Positions 1 through 8,198 of a stretch of 64,000 bases of DNA are shown here, piece by piece. This DNA comes from Sporosarcina luteola (GTDB lineage: Bacteria; Bacillota; Bacilli; Bacillales_A; Planococcaceae). The stretch covers positions 1,240,001-1,304,000 of the forward strand of contig NZ_JAMBOK010000001.1 in the NCBI RefSeq assembly GCF_023715585.1, written 5' to 3'. How positions within the stretch are numbered: the first letter of the stretch is position 1; each line of letters opens with the position of its first letter. The notes beneath the pieces are model-generated. The model was not told the DNA's origin and did not search any database. It saw only the letters and a program-made list of their open reading frames with translations. The position numbers were made by a program, and so were the translations under genes.

Positions 1-112
1 AATTTCGGCTGTTCTTTTTCATGTTTTCCAATAAAAACGGCAGTAGTTCCGCTTCTTCATTCACTGAAAACAGAAAGGAATCTTCCCTTCTCTTCTTCTG
101 ATTGTTATGCAT
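1..112 (-). CDS. RluA-family pseudouridine synthase, N-terminal fragment cut by window edge
   Basis: Only the first 37 codons are inside the window. The start ATG at 112 follows a GAGGAG ribosome binding site with seven bases of spacing. The peptide begins MHNNQKKRRE and continues with LLPFLLENMKKNSRN, which looks like the start of the S4-like region that precedes the catalytic domain in RluA/RluD-type 23S rRNA pseudouridine synthases. The catalytic HRLD motif would lie outside the window, so the family call rests on the N-terminus alone and is an inference. Confidence 0.5.
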   Translation of the reverse strand, partial: MHNNQKKRREDSFLFSVNEEAELLPFLLENMKKNSRN

Positions 113-219
113 GTCCAGTCTCCTCACTCTCTCCATCAATTATCCACAAATTGCCCTTTGATTTCAAACGCTGTATCATCATTACTAAATCTGTTTGTAT
201 AAATAGGGGGATTTATTCG

Positions 220-882
220 ATGAAAGTTGCAATATTCGATTTTGATGGGACGCTATATTCGAAAGAAACTTTTCAATTATTAATGGAGCATTTGAAGCAG
301 CATCCAACACACCGCTCGAAGTACAAATCTTTCTTTCGTAAGATTCTCCCGCTTTACATTGGGTATAAAATTAAACTTGTTCCTGAAGCAAAGATGAGAG
401 AAGGATCTATGCAAATTTACGCAAATACGTTAGATTCATTAACGAAATGCGAGTTAGACCAGTACTTTGAGGAAATAAAAGAAAACATGCGGAAGCATTT
501 TAATGCGGAAGTAGTGGCGAGGGTCCAACAGCATCATAAAGAAGATATGCATGTCATGCTTGTATCAGGCGCTTATACTCCATTATTACATTCCGTAACG
601 GAAGGTATTGAGTTCGATACGATTATCGGGACTGACATACCGTTTACGGCAAATGGGATATTCGACAAAGGCACTGCCATTTACCCGATCCAGGGGGAAC
701 GCAAAACCGAAAAAATCATGGAGAGCCTAGAAGGCAATGAGATTGACTGGGAGCAAAGCTTCGCCTATGGTGATAGCTATTCCGACCTTCCTGTACTTGA
801 ACTCGTTGGAAACCCGGTTGCTGTTAAACCTGAAGCGAGATTAGAGAGAATAGCTGTTGAGAGGAATTGGCCTGTCATATAA
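220..882 (+). CDS. HAD-superfamily phosphatase (SerB-like HAD-IB type)
   Basis: A 220-residue cytosolic hydrolase of the haloacid dehalogenase superfamily. Motif I is FDFDGTLY at the extreme N-terminus (nucleophile Asp near residue 7), motif II is the Ser of VSGAY near residue 115, and motif IV is AYGDSYSD near residue 188; these match the HAD-IB group that includes phosphoserine phosphatase and related phosphomonoesterases. The substrate cannot be read from the sequence. The start chosen is ATG at 220, preceded by AGGGGG; an upstream in-frame start at 151 lacks a ribosome binding site and would add a non-conserved leader. Confidence 0.85.
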   Translation: MKVAIFDFDGTLYSKETFQLLMEHLKQHPTHRSKYKSFFRKILPLYIGYKIKLVPEAKMREGSMQIYANTLDSLTKCELDQYFEEIKENMRKHFNAEVVARVQQHHKEDMHVMLVSGAYTPLLHSVTEGIEFDTIIGTDIPFTANGIFDKGTAIYPIQGERKTEKIMESLEGNEIDWEQSFAYGDSYSDLPVLELVGNPVAVKPEARLERIAVERNWPVI

Positions 883-945
883 AATAGAATTCCTAGGTTC
901 TAAAATATTTTGTACTTCTTTTACTAATTCCTTGGAAATTAAATT

Positions 946-987
946 AAAAGCGGGGAAGCAACTTTCTTTCAAGTTGTTCCCCGCTTT
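946..987. terminator. Bidirectional terminator between HAD phosphatase and SMR pair
   Basis: AAAGCGGGGAAGCAACTT pairs with AAGTTGTTCCCCGCTTT around a short TCTTTC loop, with A and T runs on both flanks. It can end the rightward HAD gene and the leftward SMR operon. Confidence 0.85.
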
Positions 988-994
988 CTACTAT

Positions 995-1312
995 TCACGA
1001 TAAAGCCTTCAATCCAACAACACCAATTACTATCAAAAGTAGGCTGGCGATACGCCCTTTGCTCCTTGACTCACCGAAAAACAGCATATTGATTAAAACT
1101 GCGCCGGCAGTTCCTATACCAATCCAGACAGCGTATGCTGTGCTGACCTGCAAATAATTGAACGACATATAGAGAAATGCGAACGCTGCTCCAAATCCTC
1201 CGCCGAACAAAATGGTATTGGTAAATGTCTTCTCTTCACTATATTTATTCAACCCGACAACGCCGACAAGCTCGCTAATAGCCGCTGCGAATACAAATAA
1301 CCAGCCCATCAC
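995..1312 (-). CDS. SMR-family efflux subunit (YvdR/YkkD-like)
   Basis: A 105-residue protein with four predicted membrane helices, the standard length for the small multidrug resistance family. It keeps the membrane glutamate near the N-terminus (AISELVG) and the signature AYAVWIGIGTAGAV in the third helix. It overlaps the upstream partner by four bases (ATGA), so the two are translationally coupled. Paired SMR genes normally form an antiparallel heterodimer that exports cationic compounds or guanidinium-like substrates in exchange for protons. The specific substrate is not evident. Gene order TetR-SMR-SMR is like B. subtilis yvdT-yvdS-yvdR. Confidence 0.88.
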   Translation of the reverse strand: MMGWLFVFAAAISELVGVVGLNKYSEEKTFTNTILFGGGFGAAFAFLYMSFNYLQVSTAYAVWIGIGTAGAVLINMLFFGESRSKGRIASLLLIVIGVVGLKALS

Positions 1313-1650
1313 TTAACCAATCCTTTCTTTTCATCCACGCCGTCAGCAATCTTCAGTCCGATGACGCCGACAACTAAAATTGCAATGAAAAACAGCTTGC
1401 CTGCTCCAAGGGTTTCCCCGAATATGAACACATCCATCAATGCGGTCCCAACTGTTCCAATTGCTGCAAAGATGGCATACACCGTACCTGTCGGAAGGTT
1501 TTCACAGGCCTTTGCCAAGAAATGAAAATCGACGAAGATGAAAAACAAGATTGGAATCCAATGCCACCATTCGGAGGCGACATTGAAACCGAAAATCCAT
1601 ACCAATTCGAAAAAGCTTGTTAGCGCTACGTAGATCCATGATTTGTTCAT
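1309..1650 (-). CDS. SMR-family efflux subunit (YvdS/YkkC-like)
   Basis: A 113-residue four-helix SMR protein, first gene of the coupled efflux pair. The conserved glutamate sits in FFELVWIFG near residue 14 and the family signature GTVYAIFAAIGTVGTAL lies in the third helix. The slightly longer charged C-terminal tail is typical of the YkkC/YvdS-type partner. The start ATG at 1650 has a ribosome binding site of the form AGGAGA. It lies downstream of a TetR gene and of an operator-like inverted repeat at 1672-1688, which suggests drug-responsive derepression. No guanidine riboswitch is visible in the 73-base leader. Confidence 0.88.
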   Translation of the reverse strand: MNKSWIYVALTSFFELVWIFGFNVASEWWHWIPILFFIFVDFHFLAKACENLPTGTVYAIFAAIGTVGTALMDVFIFGETLGAGKLFFIAILVVGVIGLKIADGVDEKKGLVK

Positions 1651-1671
1651 AATTTATTTCTCCTAACTTGG

Positions 1672-1688
1672 TGACTGACTGTCATTCA
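1672..1688. promoter_or_regulatory. TetR operator, second copy, upstream of the SMR genes
   Basis: TGACTGA-CTG-TCATTCA is an imperfect copy (one mismatch in the arms) of the perfect inverted repeat at 2313-2329. An overlapping repeat TGTCATT/AATGACA also covers this gap. Two copies of one palindrome flanking the TetR gene support autoregulation plus control of the efflux genes. Confidence 0.65.
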
Positions 1689-1723
1689 TTTTTAATGACA
1701 AGTTGTCAAATGCTTATTGGCTT

Positions 1724-2293
1724 TTAATACGCAAGGGCTTGCTTCAAGAAATCCTTCACTTCATTCTTTTGAATGACCGCTTCATCTTCCTTGTCAGTGT
1801 CATATAAATAAATTTGTTCCGCTGCAGATTCCACGAGGCCGATTACAAGTCGTGACGTCCTTTCTGGATTGACGGTATTCCGGATTACGCCTTCATCGAT
1901 TGCTTGCTGAAGACCCTCACTCACCCATTTATAGAAAGGCGCGTATACGGTCTCCCAATTTTTCAAGTGCTCTGTCGATGCCAGGCCTGAATAAATGAGT
2001 GCTTGAATTTCGTGGTACTCTTCATTCACTTCGAAAATCGCATCGACGAGCTGCTCCATCCATTTTGGGAATGGTGCATTTTCCGAAACTCTATCCGTTA
2101 CAATCTCTAATGTTTTTGCGACCATCACTTCAGCAATTGCCGGCATCAAAGAAAGCTTTGAAGGGAAGTATAAATAGAACGTCCCTTGAGCAATCCCTGC
2201 CACTTTCACGATATCGGATATCTTCGTCTTTTCGATGCCTTGCTTGCGGAAAACGTCTATTGCCGCTGTTATGATCCTTTCCTTCTTATCCAA
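1724..2293 (-). CDS. TetR-family repressor of the adjacent SMR efflux pair
   Basis: A 189-residue repressor. The N-terminal helix-turn-helix spans roughly residues 1-50 (ITAAIDVFRKQGIEKTKISDIV, then AQGTFYLYFPSK), the classic TetR signature; the C-terminal helical half should bind inducer. I start it at TTG 2293, which has a GGAAGGTGG ribosome binding site eight bases upstream. The in-frame ATG at 2326 falls inside the operator palindrome and has no ribosome binding site. The gene reads into the SMR pair, so the product probably represses both. Confidence 0.88.
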   Translation of the reverse strand: MDKKERIITAAIDVFRKQGIEKTKISDIVKVAGIAQGTFYLYFPSKLSLMPAIAEVMVAKTLEIVTDRVSENAPFPKWMEQLVDAIFEVNEEYHEIQALIYSGLASTEHLKNWETVYAPFYKWVSEGLQQAIDEGVIRNTVNPERTSRLVIGLVESAAEQIYLYDTDKEDEAVIQKNEVKDFLKQALAY

Positions 2294-2312
2294 TTGCCGT
2301 CCACCTTCCCAC

Positions 2313-2334
2313 TGAATGATTGTCATTCATTATA
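2313..2334. promoter_or_regulatory. TetR operator overlapping the -10 box of the repressor promoter
   Basis: A perfect 7-bp inverted repeat, TGAATGA-TTG-TCATTCA, occupies 2313-2329. On the minus strand a consensus TATAAT (2329-2334) abuts it, so a bound dimer would block the promoter of the repressor-efflux operon. No good -35 box was found. Confidence 0.7.
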
Positions 2335-2381
2335 ACGTAAAAAATTGAATTCAGCTCGTTTCTCGATTCCCCGATAATTGG

Positions 2382-2418
2382 ATATGAGGGGGCAGAACAA
2401 GCTTCTGCCCCCTCATAT
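2382..2418. terminator. Long perfect hairpin between TetR promoter and DUF421 gene
   Basis: A 16-bp perfect stem (ATATGAGGGGGCAGAA and its complement) with a short loop lies just past the DUF421 stop codon. The run of T is weak, so it is a probable terminator or transcript-end stabiliser for the leftward gene. Confidence 0.65.
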
Positions 2419-2429
2419 ATTTTCAATAT

Positions 2430-3143
2430 CTACTTCTTTTCAGTTCGCTGGTCAATATGCAATGTGCCGTCAGTCAGTATTTCCGCATAATATACTTGCT
2501 CTACTTTACTGAATCCATTTTTCTTTAGCTGTTCATAAACCCATTCTTCCGTCAGCTTTAATTCAGTCAGGTTTTCTTTAATTAATTTCCCATCAGAAAT
2601 GATTTCTGTTGGTATATATTTCGGTTCTTTGCCGGGCGCTTTTACGTCTTTGCGCGTCGCTGCCTCTTGAGCCGCTTTTTTCATGACACTTAACTGGCCG
2701 TTCGTTTCCAGGATGGCATAATTAACGTCTGCAATTGCAAATATGCTTTGCTCACGAAGCATCATGTTCAGATCGTTCAATGAAATGCGTCCCTTCTTCA
2801 TTCCCTGTTCACTAATTTTTCCTTTATGAATAACAATGGTTGGTGAATCATCGAATAGCTTCCTTGCTTTGATCGACTTCAATGTTAAGAAGTTCACAAA
2901 GATAGTTAGTACAGCCCACCATATCATTGCAACGGCACCATTTAGAAATGGGGTTTCCGATTGCCCGGCAATCTCAGCCGCAATGGACCCGATCGTAATC
3001 CCGGTAACATAGTGAAAAAACGTTAATTGTGAAATCTGCTTCTTCCCCATAAATCTGGCAAGTATCATTAAAATAATGAAAGCAAAAGTTGTACGAAGCA
3101 TCATTTCCCAAAAGTCCAATTTTGAAATCACGTCTGAAATCAT
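2430..3143 (-). CDS. DUF421 membrane protein (YetF-like)
   Basis: A 237-residue protein with three predicted N-terminal membrane helices (residues about 12-90) followed by a soluble domain. LARFMGKKQISQLTFFHYVTGITIG and the downstream KGKISEQGMKKGRISLNDLNMMLREQ are hallmark segments of the DUF421 family, whose members occur in many copies in spore formers. Some DUF421 proteins are encoded in spoVA-linked clusters, but the molecular role is not established. A second, divergent DUF421 protein is encoded at 20555-21259. The gene stands alone between hairpins. Confidence 0.85.
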   Translation of the reverse strand: MISDVISKLDFWEMMLRTTFAFIILMILARFMGKKQISQLTFFHYVTGITIGSIAAEIAGQSETPFLNGAVAMIWWAVLTIFVNFLTLKSIKARKLFDDSPTIVIHKGKISEQGMKKGRISLNDLNMMLREQSIFAIADVNYAILETNGQLSVMKKAAQEAATRKDVKAPGKEPKYIPTEIISDGKLIKENLTELKLTEEWVYEQLKKNGFSKVEQVYYAEILTDGTLHIDQRTEKK

Positions 3144-3208
3144 CTTTTCACACCTCCGCTAACGCTAGTGTGTGATAAAACTATGACAATATACGGAGAA
3201 AAAAATTA

Positions 3209-3241
3209 AGCGAAGCGGGAATTTTCACTTCCCGCTTCGCT
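3209..3241. terminator. Terminator downstream of metA
   Basis: AGCGAAGCGGGAA pairs with TTCCCGCTTCGCT, with an A/T-rich tract to its left that reads as a U-run in the metA transcript. Confidence 0.85.
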
Positions 3242-3256
3242 GTCATTTTTCTGGTT

Positions 3257-4165
3257 TCATTCCCACTCGTAAGGTGTTTCTTGGTAGACATAATAATTCA
3301 GCCAGTTTGAGAAAAGAAGATGAGTATGGGAGCGCCACGTGTTCAGCGGCTGCTTTTTCGGGTCGTCATCAGGGAAGTAGTTTTCAGGAACATCGATGTC
3401 GATCCCTTTCTTCAAGTCCCGCTCGTATTCTTCGCCAAGCGTGCATGCATCATATTCCAAATGTCCGGTGACCATAATATGTTTGCCGTCTTTGGATAGA
3501 ACGATGAAGGCACCTGCATCTTCAGAAACTGCCAATAATTGAAGGCGCGGGTCCTGTTTAATCTCATCAATTGAGACCGACGTATAGCGGGAATGGGGTG
3601 CATTGAACAAATCATTGAAGCCGCGTGCCAATTCGACAGTCGGATCGGTCAATTGATGACTGAAAACGCCGGATAATTTTTTCGGCAATTCATATTTATC
3701 GATTCCGTAATGATGATAAAGCGCAGCTTGCGCCCCCCAGCAAATATGTAAAACGGAAGTTACATTTGTTTTGGACCATTCCATGATCTCTTTCAATTCA
3801 TCCCAATAAATAACATCTTCGAACTTCAAATGCTCGATTGGGGCTCCTGTGATAATCAGTCCGTCGAAACGGCGGCTTTTGACATGCTCGAATGTTGTAT
3901 AAAACGAATCCAAATGGTTTTTACTTACATTTTTTGATTCGTATGTTGCGGTATTCAAAAATGAAACATTCACTTGCAATGGAGTATTGCCGAGAAGCCG
4001 GAGCAATTGGAGCTCTGTACGTTCTTTTTCAGGCATCAAATTCAAGATTAAAATCGTTAACGGACGGATATCTTGGGTGGTAGCCCGCCCTTCATCCATG
4101 ACGAAAATCTTTTCTTGTTTCAACAATTCGCGTGCCGGTAATTGTTCCGGTATATTGATTGGCAT
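3257..4165 (-). CDS. metA: Homoserine O-acetyltransferase (MetA type)
   Basis: A 302-residue enzyme that acylates L-homoserine at the entry of methionine synthesis. The catalytic cysteine is in HICWGAQA and the C-terminal region keeps the LEYD motif. The motif GAPIE carries Glu where Escherichia coli MetA has Gly; in this family that residue favours acetyl-CoA over succinyl-CoA, so acetylation is inferred. The start is ATG 4165 ([10 protein letters not shown]), the conserved family N-terminus; a longer in-frame extension to 4258 is not conserved. A SAM-I riboswitch lies upstream, giving methionine-responsive control. Confidence 0.95.
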   Translation of the reverse strand: MPINIPEQLPARELLKQEKIFVMDEGRATTQDIRPLTILILNLMPEKERTELQLLRLLGNTPLQVNVSFLNTATYESKNVSKNHLDSFYTTFEHVKSRRFDGLIITGAPIEHLKFEDVIYWDELKEIMEWSKTNVTSVLHICWGAQAALYHHYGIDKYELPKKLSGVFSHQLTDPTVELARGFNDLFNAPHSRYTSVSIDEIKQDPRLQLLAVSEDAGAFIVLSKDGKHIMVTGHLEYDACTLGEEYERDLKKGIDIDVPENYFPDDDPKKQPLNTWRSHTHLLFSNWLNYYVYQETPYEWE

Positions 4166-4315
4166 AGCGTTTCCCCCTTTTAAATATACAAAAGCGAAGG
4201 GCGCCCGCCCATAGGCGACAGGCATAAGGCGAAGATGCGGTGTGGCGCTTTTTGCCACAAAGCAGATTTGACTTATGACCCGAGCTTATGGCGCCCTAAG
4301 TCTAGACGACAAATA

Positions 4316-4492
4316 AAAACCCCCGTTCCAAAAGATAGGAACGAGGACTTGATTTGTTTTTCGTTCTTATCTCTCAAGATTCACATCTTGTTGGAGGTAG
4401 CACCTTCCTGCAATTGCAGAGGTTGCTGAAGCTTCAAAGGGCCAGTTCCCTCAGCTTCTCTTGATAAGAAATATTCAATTAAGACTATTATA
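4316..4492 (-). ncRNA. SAM-I (S-box) riboswitch with terminator and promoter, upstream of metA
   Basis: On the minus strand the aptamer runs from CTTATCAAGAGAAGC (about 4468) through GAGGGA, the CUGCAA hairpin, GCAGGAAGGTGC and back to GAGAGATAAG near 4363, the conserved S-box layout with closing P1. It is followed by a terminator hairpin (GTTCC/GGAAC with a T-run, 4316-4342). A TATAAT -10 box lies at 4487-4492, about ten bases before the aptamer; the -35 box is weak. High S-adenosylmethionine should terminate transcription before metA. About 150 bases of leader remain between the terminator and the gene. Confidence 0.93.
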
Positions 4493-4524
4493 TCATCTTT
4501 AGTGGGTTTGTATACCGGTTTCTA

Positions 4525-5382
4525 TTAACGATGAACTTTTGCCCTTGAAAAACCGAGTCCCAATATCTCCGAAGCATTGAGAAAAATGACAAAGGATGAC
4601 GGCTCGGCTGTTTGAAGCAATTTCTTCAAATAAACGGCTTCGGACTGTTCGACAACGCAAAGGATCATTGTCTTCTCATCGTTTGAATAGCCCCCCGTCG
4701 ACTTTACTTTCGTTAATCCCCTATCGATTTCATTCTTAATGACCGATTGGATTTTCTCTTCGTGTTCAGTAATGATAAGGACAAGCTTTGTCGGCGACGT
4801 TTGGAGCTGGACGAAATCGATTACCTTACTCGTCACATAAATCGACATGAGTGCGTACAACGCAAGCTCAAAATTGAAGACAAAAGCTGAAGTGACTACG
4901 ACAACCCCATCAACGATCAACTGGGAAAACCCGCTTGATATGCCCGTATATTTTTTTAGGAGTTGGGCAATTAAAGCCGTGCCGCCTGTCGATCCATTTC
5001 CCCTATAGACGATACCCAACCCGATGCCTAGCATAATGCCGCCATAGATGGAACTTAGAAACGGATTGTCGACGGACAATTGAAGGCCGCCCGTCAAATA
5101 GATGACAAATGGGACAAAAAAAGTACCGACAATCGTCTTTGCACTGAACTCTTTACCTGCGAGCAAGAGCCCCAGTATGATGAGCGGGATATTGATCACC
5201 CATTGCACATATGCAGGATTATATCCGAATAATTCATAAAGGATTGTACTGACTCCTGAAATGCCGCCAGCCGCGATACGCGACGGCAAGAAAAATATAT
5301 TGAATGCAAGCCCGACCAGAGTCGCTCCTGCAATGATCTGTATATAGTCAAAAACGACGGGCTTCTTCTGGATGAATGACAT
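4525..5382 (-). CDS. YitT-family membrane protein with DUF2179 domain
   Basis: A 285-residue protein with five or six predicted membrane helices in the first 200 residues and a soluble C-terminal DUF2179 domain (residues about 215-270). The repeated glycine-rich segments AAGGISGVSTILYELFGYNP and GGIMLGIGLGIVYRGNGSTGGTA are typical of the YitT family (several paralogs in each Bacillus). No transport substrate is established for the family. It is a single gene; the ribosome binding site AAGGGGAAG precedes ATG 5382. The stop lies close to the promoter of the metA riboswitch. Confidence 0.88.
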   Translation of the reverse strand: MSFIQKKPVVFDYIQIIAGATLVGLAFNIFFLPSRIAAGGISGVSTILYELFGYNPAYVQWVINIPLIILGLLLAGKEFSAKTIVGTFFVPFVIYLTGGLQLSVDNPFLSSIYGGIMLGIGLGIVYRGNGSTGGTALIAQLLKKYTGISSGFSQLIVDGVVVVTSAFVFNFELALYALMSIYVTSKVIDFVQLQTSPTKLVLIITEHEEKIQSVIKNEIDRGLTKVKSTGGYSNDEKTMILCVVEQSEAVYLKKLLQTAEPSSFVIFLNASEILGLGFSRAKVHR

Positions 5383-5505
5383 GATTGCTTCCCCTTTCTT
5401 AAAAGACCTTCCTATTCTATCAAAATAAATTACATACTTAAACGTTTTAAAGCGGGGATAAGAGGAATAGAGAGAATAGGAAACTAAAAGAAAGTATACA
5501 TTTTT

Positions 5506-5533
5506 TTGTATTTTTCTAATTTACTGGTATAAT
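5506..5533 (+). promoter_or_regulatory. Promoter of the AbrB-type regulator
   Basis: An extended -10 element TGG-TATAAT (5525-5533) is preceded by a weak TTGTAT -35 element at 5506-5511. It lies about 45 bases upstream of the gene. Confidence 0.6.
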
Positions 5534-5577
5534 AGTGTGAATTATAACAATAAAACATAGTTTCAAGGAGGATCATA

Positions 5578-5856
5578 ATGCGAAGCTTAGGTATTGTCAG
5601 AAAAGTTGACCATCTCGGCAGGATTGTAATCCCAAAAGAATTGAGAAACACGTTGAAACTTGAAAAAGGTGCACCAATGGAAATTTTCGTGGATGACGAT
5701 ATGATCATCCTCCGTAAGTATGTTGTGGATTCGGCTTGTATCGTAACCGGGGACATCACTCCGGATAACAAGAGACTATCCAACGGCATGTATCTAAGCC
5801 CTGAAGGGGCGGAAATCCTGAAAAAGGAGATAGAACAACGAAAGACTTGGGAGTGA
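5578..5856 (+). CDS. AbrB-family transition-state regulator
   Basis: A 92-residue DNA-binding protein. The N-terminal swapped-hairpin AbrB domain is nearly canonical (GIVRKVDHLGRIVIPKELR, then LEKGAPMEIFVDDDMIILRKY), and the C-terminal half resembles the multimerisation domain of AbrB and Abh. Such proteins bind broadly to AT-rich promoters and repress post-exponential functions. Whether it is the AbrB or the Abh orthologue cannot be settled here. The ribosome binding site AAGGAGG sits seven bases before ATG, and the gene is monocistronic. Confidence 0.92.
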   Translation: MRSLGIVRKVDHLGRIVIPKELRNTLKLEKGAPMEIFVDDDMIILRKYVVDSACIVTGDITPDNKRLSNGMYLSPEGAEILKKEIEQRKTWE

Positions 5857-5946
5857 CATACTCCAGGTTGTATGGGCAACGGCACTAATTCCGCGCCCTT
5901 TTGTTGCGTACAAATTATCATTGGAAACGGAATGAGAGGGACCTAC

Positions 5947-6669
5947 ATGGAGATATTCGCACATAGGGGAGCTTCAGGGGATTTTCCTGAAAATACATTC
6001 GCAGCCTTCATGGAGGCCGCGCGTCTCCCCGTCTTTGGCGTTGAGTTCGATGTACATATGACAGCAGATGGCGAACTTGTCGTCATCCATGACGAATTGA
6101 TCGACCGCACATCGGATGGAACAGGATATGTTAAAGACATGTCCTTGGCAGAACTGAAGAAACACGATTTCGGCAACTGGTTTTCCCCTGATTTCCAAGG
6201 AGAAACAATACCAACACTCGCCGACGTTCTCGATGTTTTCGACTCGACTCACCACAAATTGAACATTGAGATAAAATCGGATATTTTCCCATACGAAGGA
6301 ATGGTCAAAAAAGTGCTAGATGTAATTGAATCTAGACAATTGGAATCGCGTGTCATCATTTCTTCATTTGATCATTCTGCCATCCAGGCAGTTGCGAAGC
6401 TGAACCCGCGTGTCGAGACAGCTGCTCTGTTCATGGAAGTACTCGTCAACCCACTCGATTATTTACGTAAAATCCCTGCAGATGCACTTCATCTCCTTTT
6501 CCCGGCGGCACTCCGACTGTCGATGGCCGAAGTGATTACAAGCGGCATGCCGGTCAGAACGTTTACAGTCAACGATGAAACCCACGCAAAGACCTTGAAA
6601 CAAGCCGGAGTACAAGCCATCTTCACAGACTACCCGGAAAAAATGAACGCTTTTTTGCATTCCATATAA
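5947..6669 (+). CDS. Glycerophosphodiester phosphodiesterase, cytosolic
   Basis: A 240-residue GDPD TIM-barrel enzyme that hydrolyses glycerophosphodiesters to glycerol 3-phosphate and an alcohol. Catalytic and metal-binding signatures are FAHRGASGDFPENT at residues 4-17 and EFDVHMTADGELVVIHDE near residues 35-55; EIK in the middle of the protein is the third metal site. No signal peptide is present, so the product is intracellular. ATG 5947 follows GAGAGGG; an in-frame extension upstream is not conserved in this family. Confidence 0.92.
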   Translation: MEIFAHRGASGDFPENTFAAFMEAARLPVFGVEFDVHMTADGELVVIHDELIDRTSDGTGYVKDMSLAELKKHDFGNWFSPDFQGETIPTLADVLDVFDSTHHKLNIEIKSDIFPYEGMVKKVLDVIESRQLESRVIISSFDHSAIQAVAKLNPRVETAALFMEVLVNPLDYLRKIPADALHLLFPAALRLSMAEVITSGMPVRTFTVNDETHAKTLKQAGVQAIFTDYPEKMNAFLHSI

Positions 6670-6714
6670 AAAGAGATATCACCAATCCCTACTAGGATGG
6701 CGATATCTCTTTTC
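6669..6714. terminator. Bidirectional terminator between GDPD and thioredoxin genes
   Basis: AAAGAGATATC pairs with GATATCTCTTT around an 18-base loop that itself pairs partly. A and T runs flank both sides, suiting the convergent gene pair. Confidence 0.8.
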
Positions 6715-6715
6715 A

Positions 6716-7033
6716 TTATGCGCTCAAACTGTCAATAAACGCCTCAATCTCTTCCTTCGTCTTCCGGTCCTTGCTTACAAAACGCCCAACCTCTTCCCCA
6801 CTATGGAACGCAATAAAGCTCGGAATTCCAAACACATCCAATTGCTGGCAAACCTCAATAAACTCATCCCGGTCCACATAAATGAACTCATACTCAGGAT
6901 AATCCGCTTCAATACTCGGCAAGAACGGCTCAATCACCCGGCAATCCGGGCACCAATCCGCCGAAAACATGAACATTGTCCGCTCTTCATTTTTCAACTG
7001 CTCAAACTGCTCAACCGATTGTAGTTTTTCCAT
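6716..7033 (-). CDS. Thioredoxin-like protein with WCPDC active site
   Basis: A 105-residue single-domain thioredoxin-fold protein. The active site SADWCPDCR (cysteines near residues 29 and 32) differs from the WCGPC of TrxA and is the form seen in YdbP-like thioredoxins of Bacillus. The cis-proline follows in FGIPSFIAF. It probably acts as a cytosolic disulfide reductase with an unknown partner. ATG 7033 has a GGGGAGAGG ribosome binding site. Confidence 0.87.
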   Translation of the reverse strand: MEKLQSVEQFEQLKNEERTMFMFSADWCPDCRVIEPFLPSIEADYPEYEFIYVDRDEFIEVCQQLDVFGIPSFIAFHSGEEVGRFVSKDRKTKEEIEAFIDSLSA

Positions 7034-7180
7034 TCGTCCTCTCCCCTTCTTTACTATCTCTCCTAAAGTATATCACTCAAAAATAAAACCATCATTTGTC
7101 GAAGCTTCTGTAATGAAAACAAAAAGTCATGAAATCGATCAATCGGGGAATTCTAATCATTCAACAAAGGAGGTTTCCCA

Positions 7181-8161
7181 TTGCGTATCCATCATATAAT
7201 TGCTTTGGCAGGTATAATATTCTGTTTATTCACGTCCGTCAACATCGTCTCCGCTTCTGATCAAAAAAGCGACAAGGAAATCATGGAAGAACGGATGGAT
7301 TTTTATTTACGTTTTTCAAATGAATTGGTACCTTGGTATCACCTTGCCGCAATTGATCAATATGAACGAAATATCCAACAAGTGCGCAATGATCTTCCGA
7401 AAGCGGAAGGGCCGATTTCCATCCAATTTTCCGCTGAACACTGGTATGGCATATTCAACCCCGAGCGATCCGAAAATTCTCCCGACACCATCGCACTTTT
7501 CGGCGGTCACGGCTCTGATGGGAGCGGGGATGGAGTAGCTGACCAAGCAGACCCAGCCGATGTACTCATGACGATGTATTCCCATTTAGCGCTGTACGGA
7601 CCTGATGAAGATGCATTTAAAGCTGCATTATGGCACTACTATAAACGGGAAGCGACAGTCAACCAGATTATGACGATTGCCAAACTGTATAAGCATTTCG
7701 AAACGGCCGAGCTTGATCAGCATGTATTCCCGATCCCCAAAGGACATCATTACACGTACCGCAGTACATGGGGCTCAAGCCGCGGATGGGGAGGTCGCCG
7801 GATCCATGAAGGGACAGACCTTTTTGCGGGCTACGGTGTTCCTGTCGTCGCCACTTCCTATGGTGTCATCGAAGTGATGGGATGGAACGAATACGGGGGA
7901 TGGCGCATCGGCATTCGGGATAACCATAACACCTATCATTACTTTGCCCATTTGGCTTATTTTGATAAAGGCATCAAGGAAGGCGATATTGTAGAACCCG
8001 GGACACTTCTCGGCTTTGTTGGCAGCACCGGATATGGCAAAGAAGGAACATCCGGCAAATTCCCTCCTCATCTCCACTACGGATTGTATAAATACAATGG
8101 CCGGACTGAATGGGCTTTCGATCCGTATCCAGCCCTTCGGAATTGGGAACGACAAAAATAG
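7181..8161 (+). CDS. Secreted M23-family (LytM-type) peptidase
   Basis: A 326-residue protein with an N-terminal hydrophobic signal (residues about 5-25, ending near VSASDQ). The C-terminal zinc peptidase domain occupies about residues 200-315: HEGTDLFAGYGVPVVA supplies the first His and Asp, and PPHLHYGLY supplies the HxH pair. M23 enzymes cut peptide cross-links in peptidoglycan. The 170-residue middle region (about residues 30-195) is not recognised. The start is TTG 7181, seven bases after AAAGGAGG. It is monocistronic with its own terminator. Confidence 0.87.
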   Translation: MRIHHIIALAGIIFCLFTSVNIVSASDQKSDKEIMEERMDFYLRFSNELVPWYHLAAIDQYERNIQQVRNDLPKAEGPISIQFSAEHWYGIFNPERSENSPDTIALFGGHGSDGSGDGVADQADPADVLMTMYSHLALYGPDEDAFKAALWHYYKREATVNQIMTIAKLYKHFETAELDQHVFPIPKGHHYTYRSTWGSSRGWGGRRIHEGTDLFAGYGVPVVATSYGVIEVMGWNEYGGWRIGIRDNHNTYHYFAHLAYFDKGIKEGDIVEPGTLLGFVGSTGYGKEGTSGKFPPHLHYGLYKYNGRTEWAFDPYPALRNWERQK

Positions 8162-8163
8162 GA

Positions 8164-8194
8164 AGAGGCTGTCTCCCCCCCGAGACGGCCTCTT
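8164..8194. terminator. Bidirectional terminator between M23 peptidase and prolyl oligopeptidase genes
   Basis: AGAGGCTGTCTC pairs with GAGACGGCCTCT around a C-rich loop, and sits between two convergent stop codons. Confidence 0.85.
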
Positions 8195-8198
8195 CTTG

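Noticed and set aside
1651..1723. Guanidine-I (ykkC) riboswitch before the SMR genes
   Set aside because: The leader is only 73 bases, lacks the conserved ACGR-containing loops, and control is better explained by the TetR operators.
5484..5921. 145-codon open frame antisense to the AbrB-type gene
   Set aside because: It covers the promoter and gene of a clear AbrB protein on the opposite strand and shows no family similarity.
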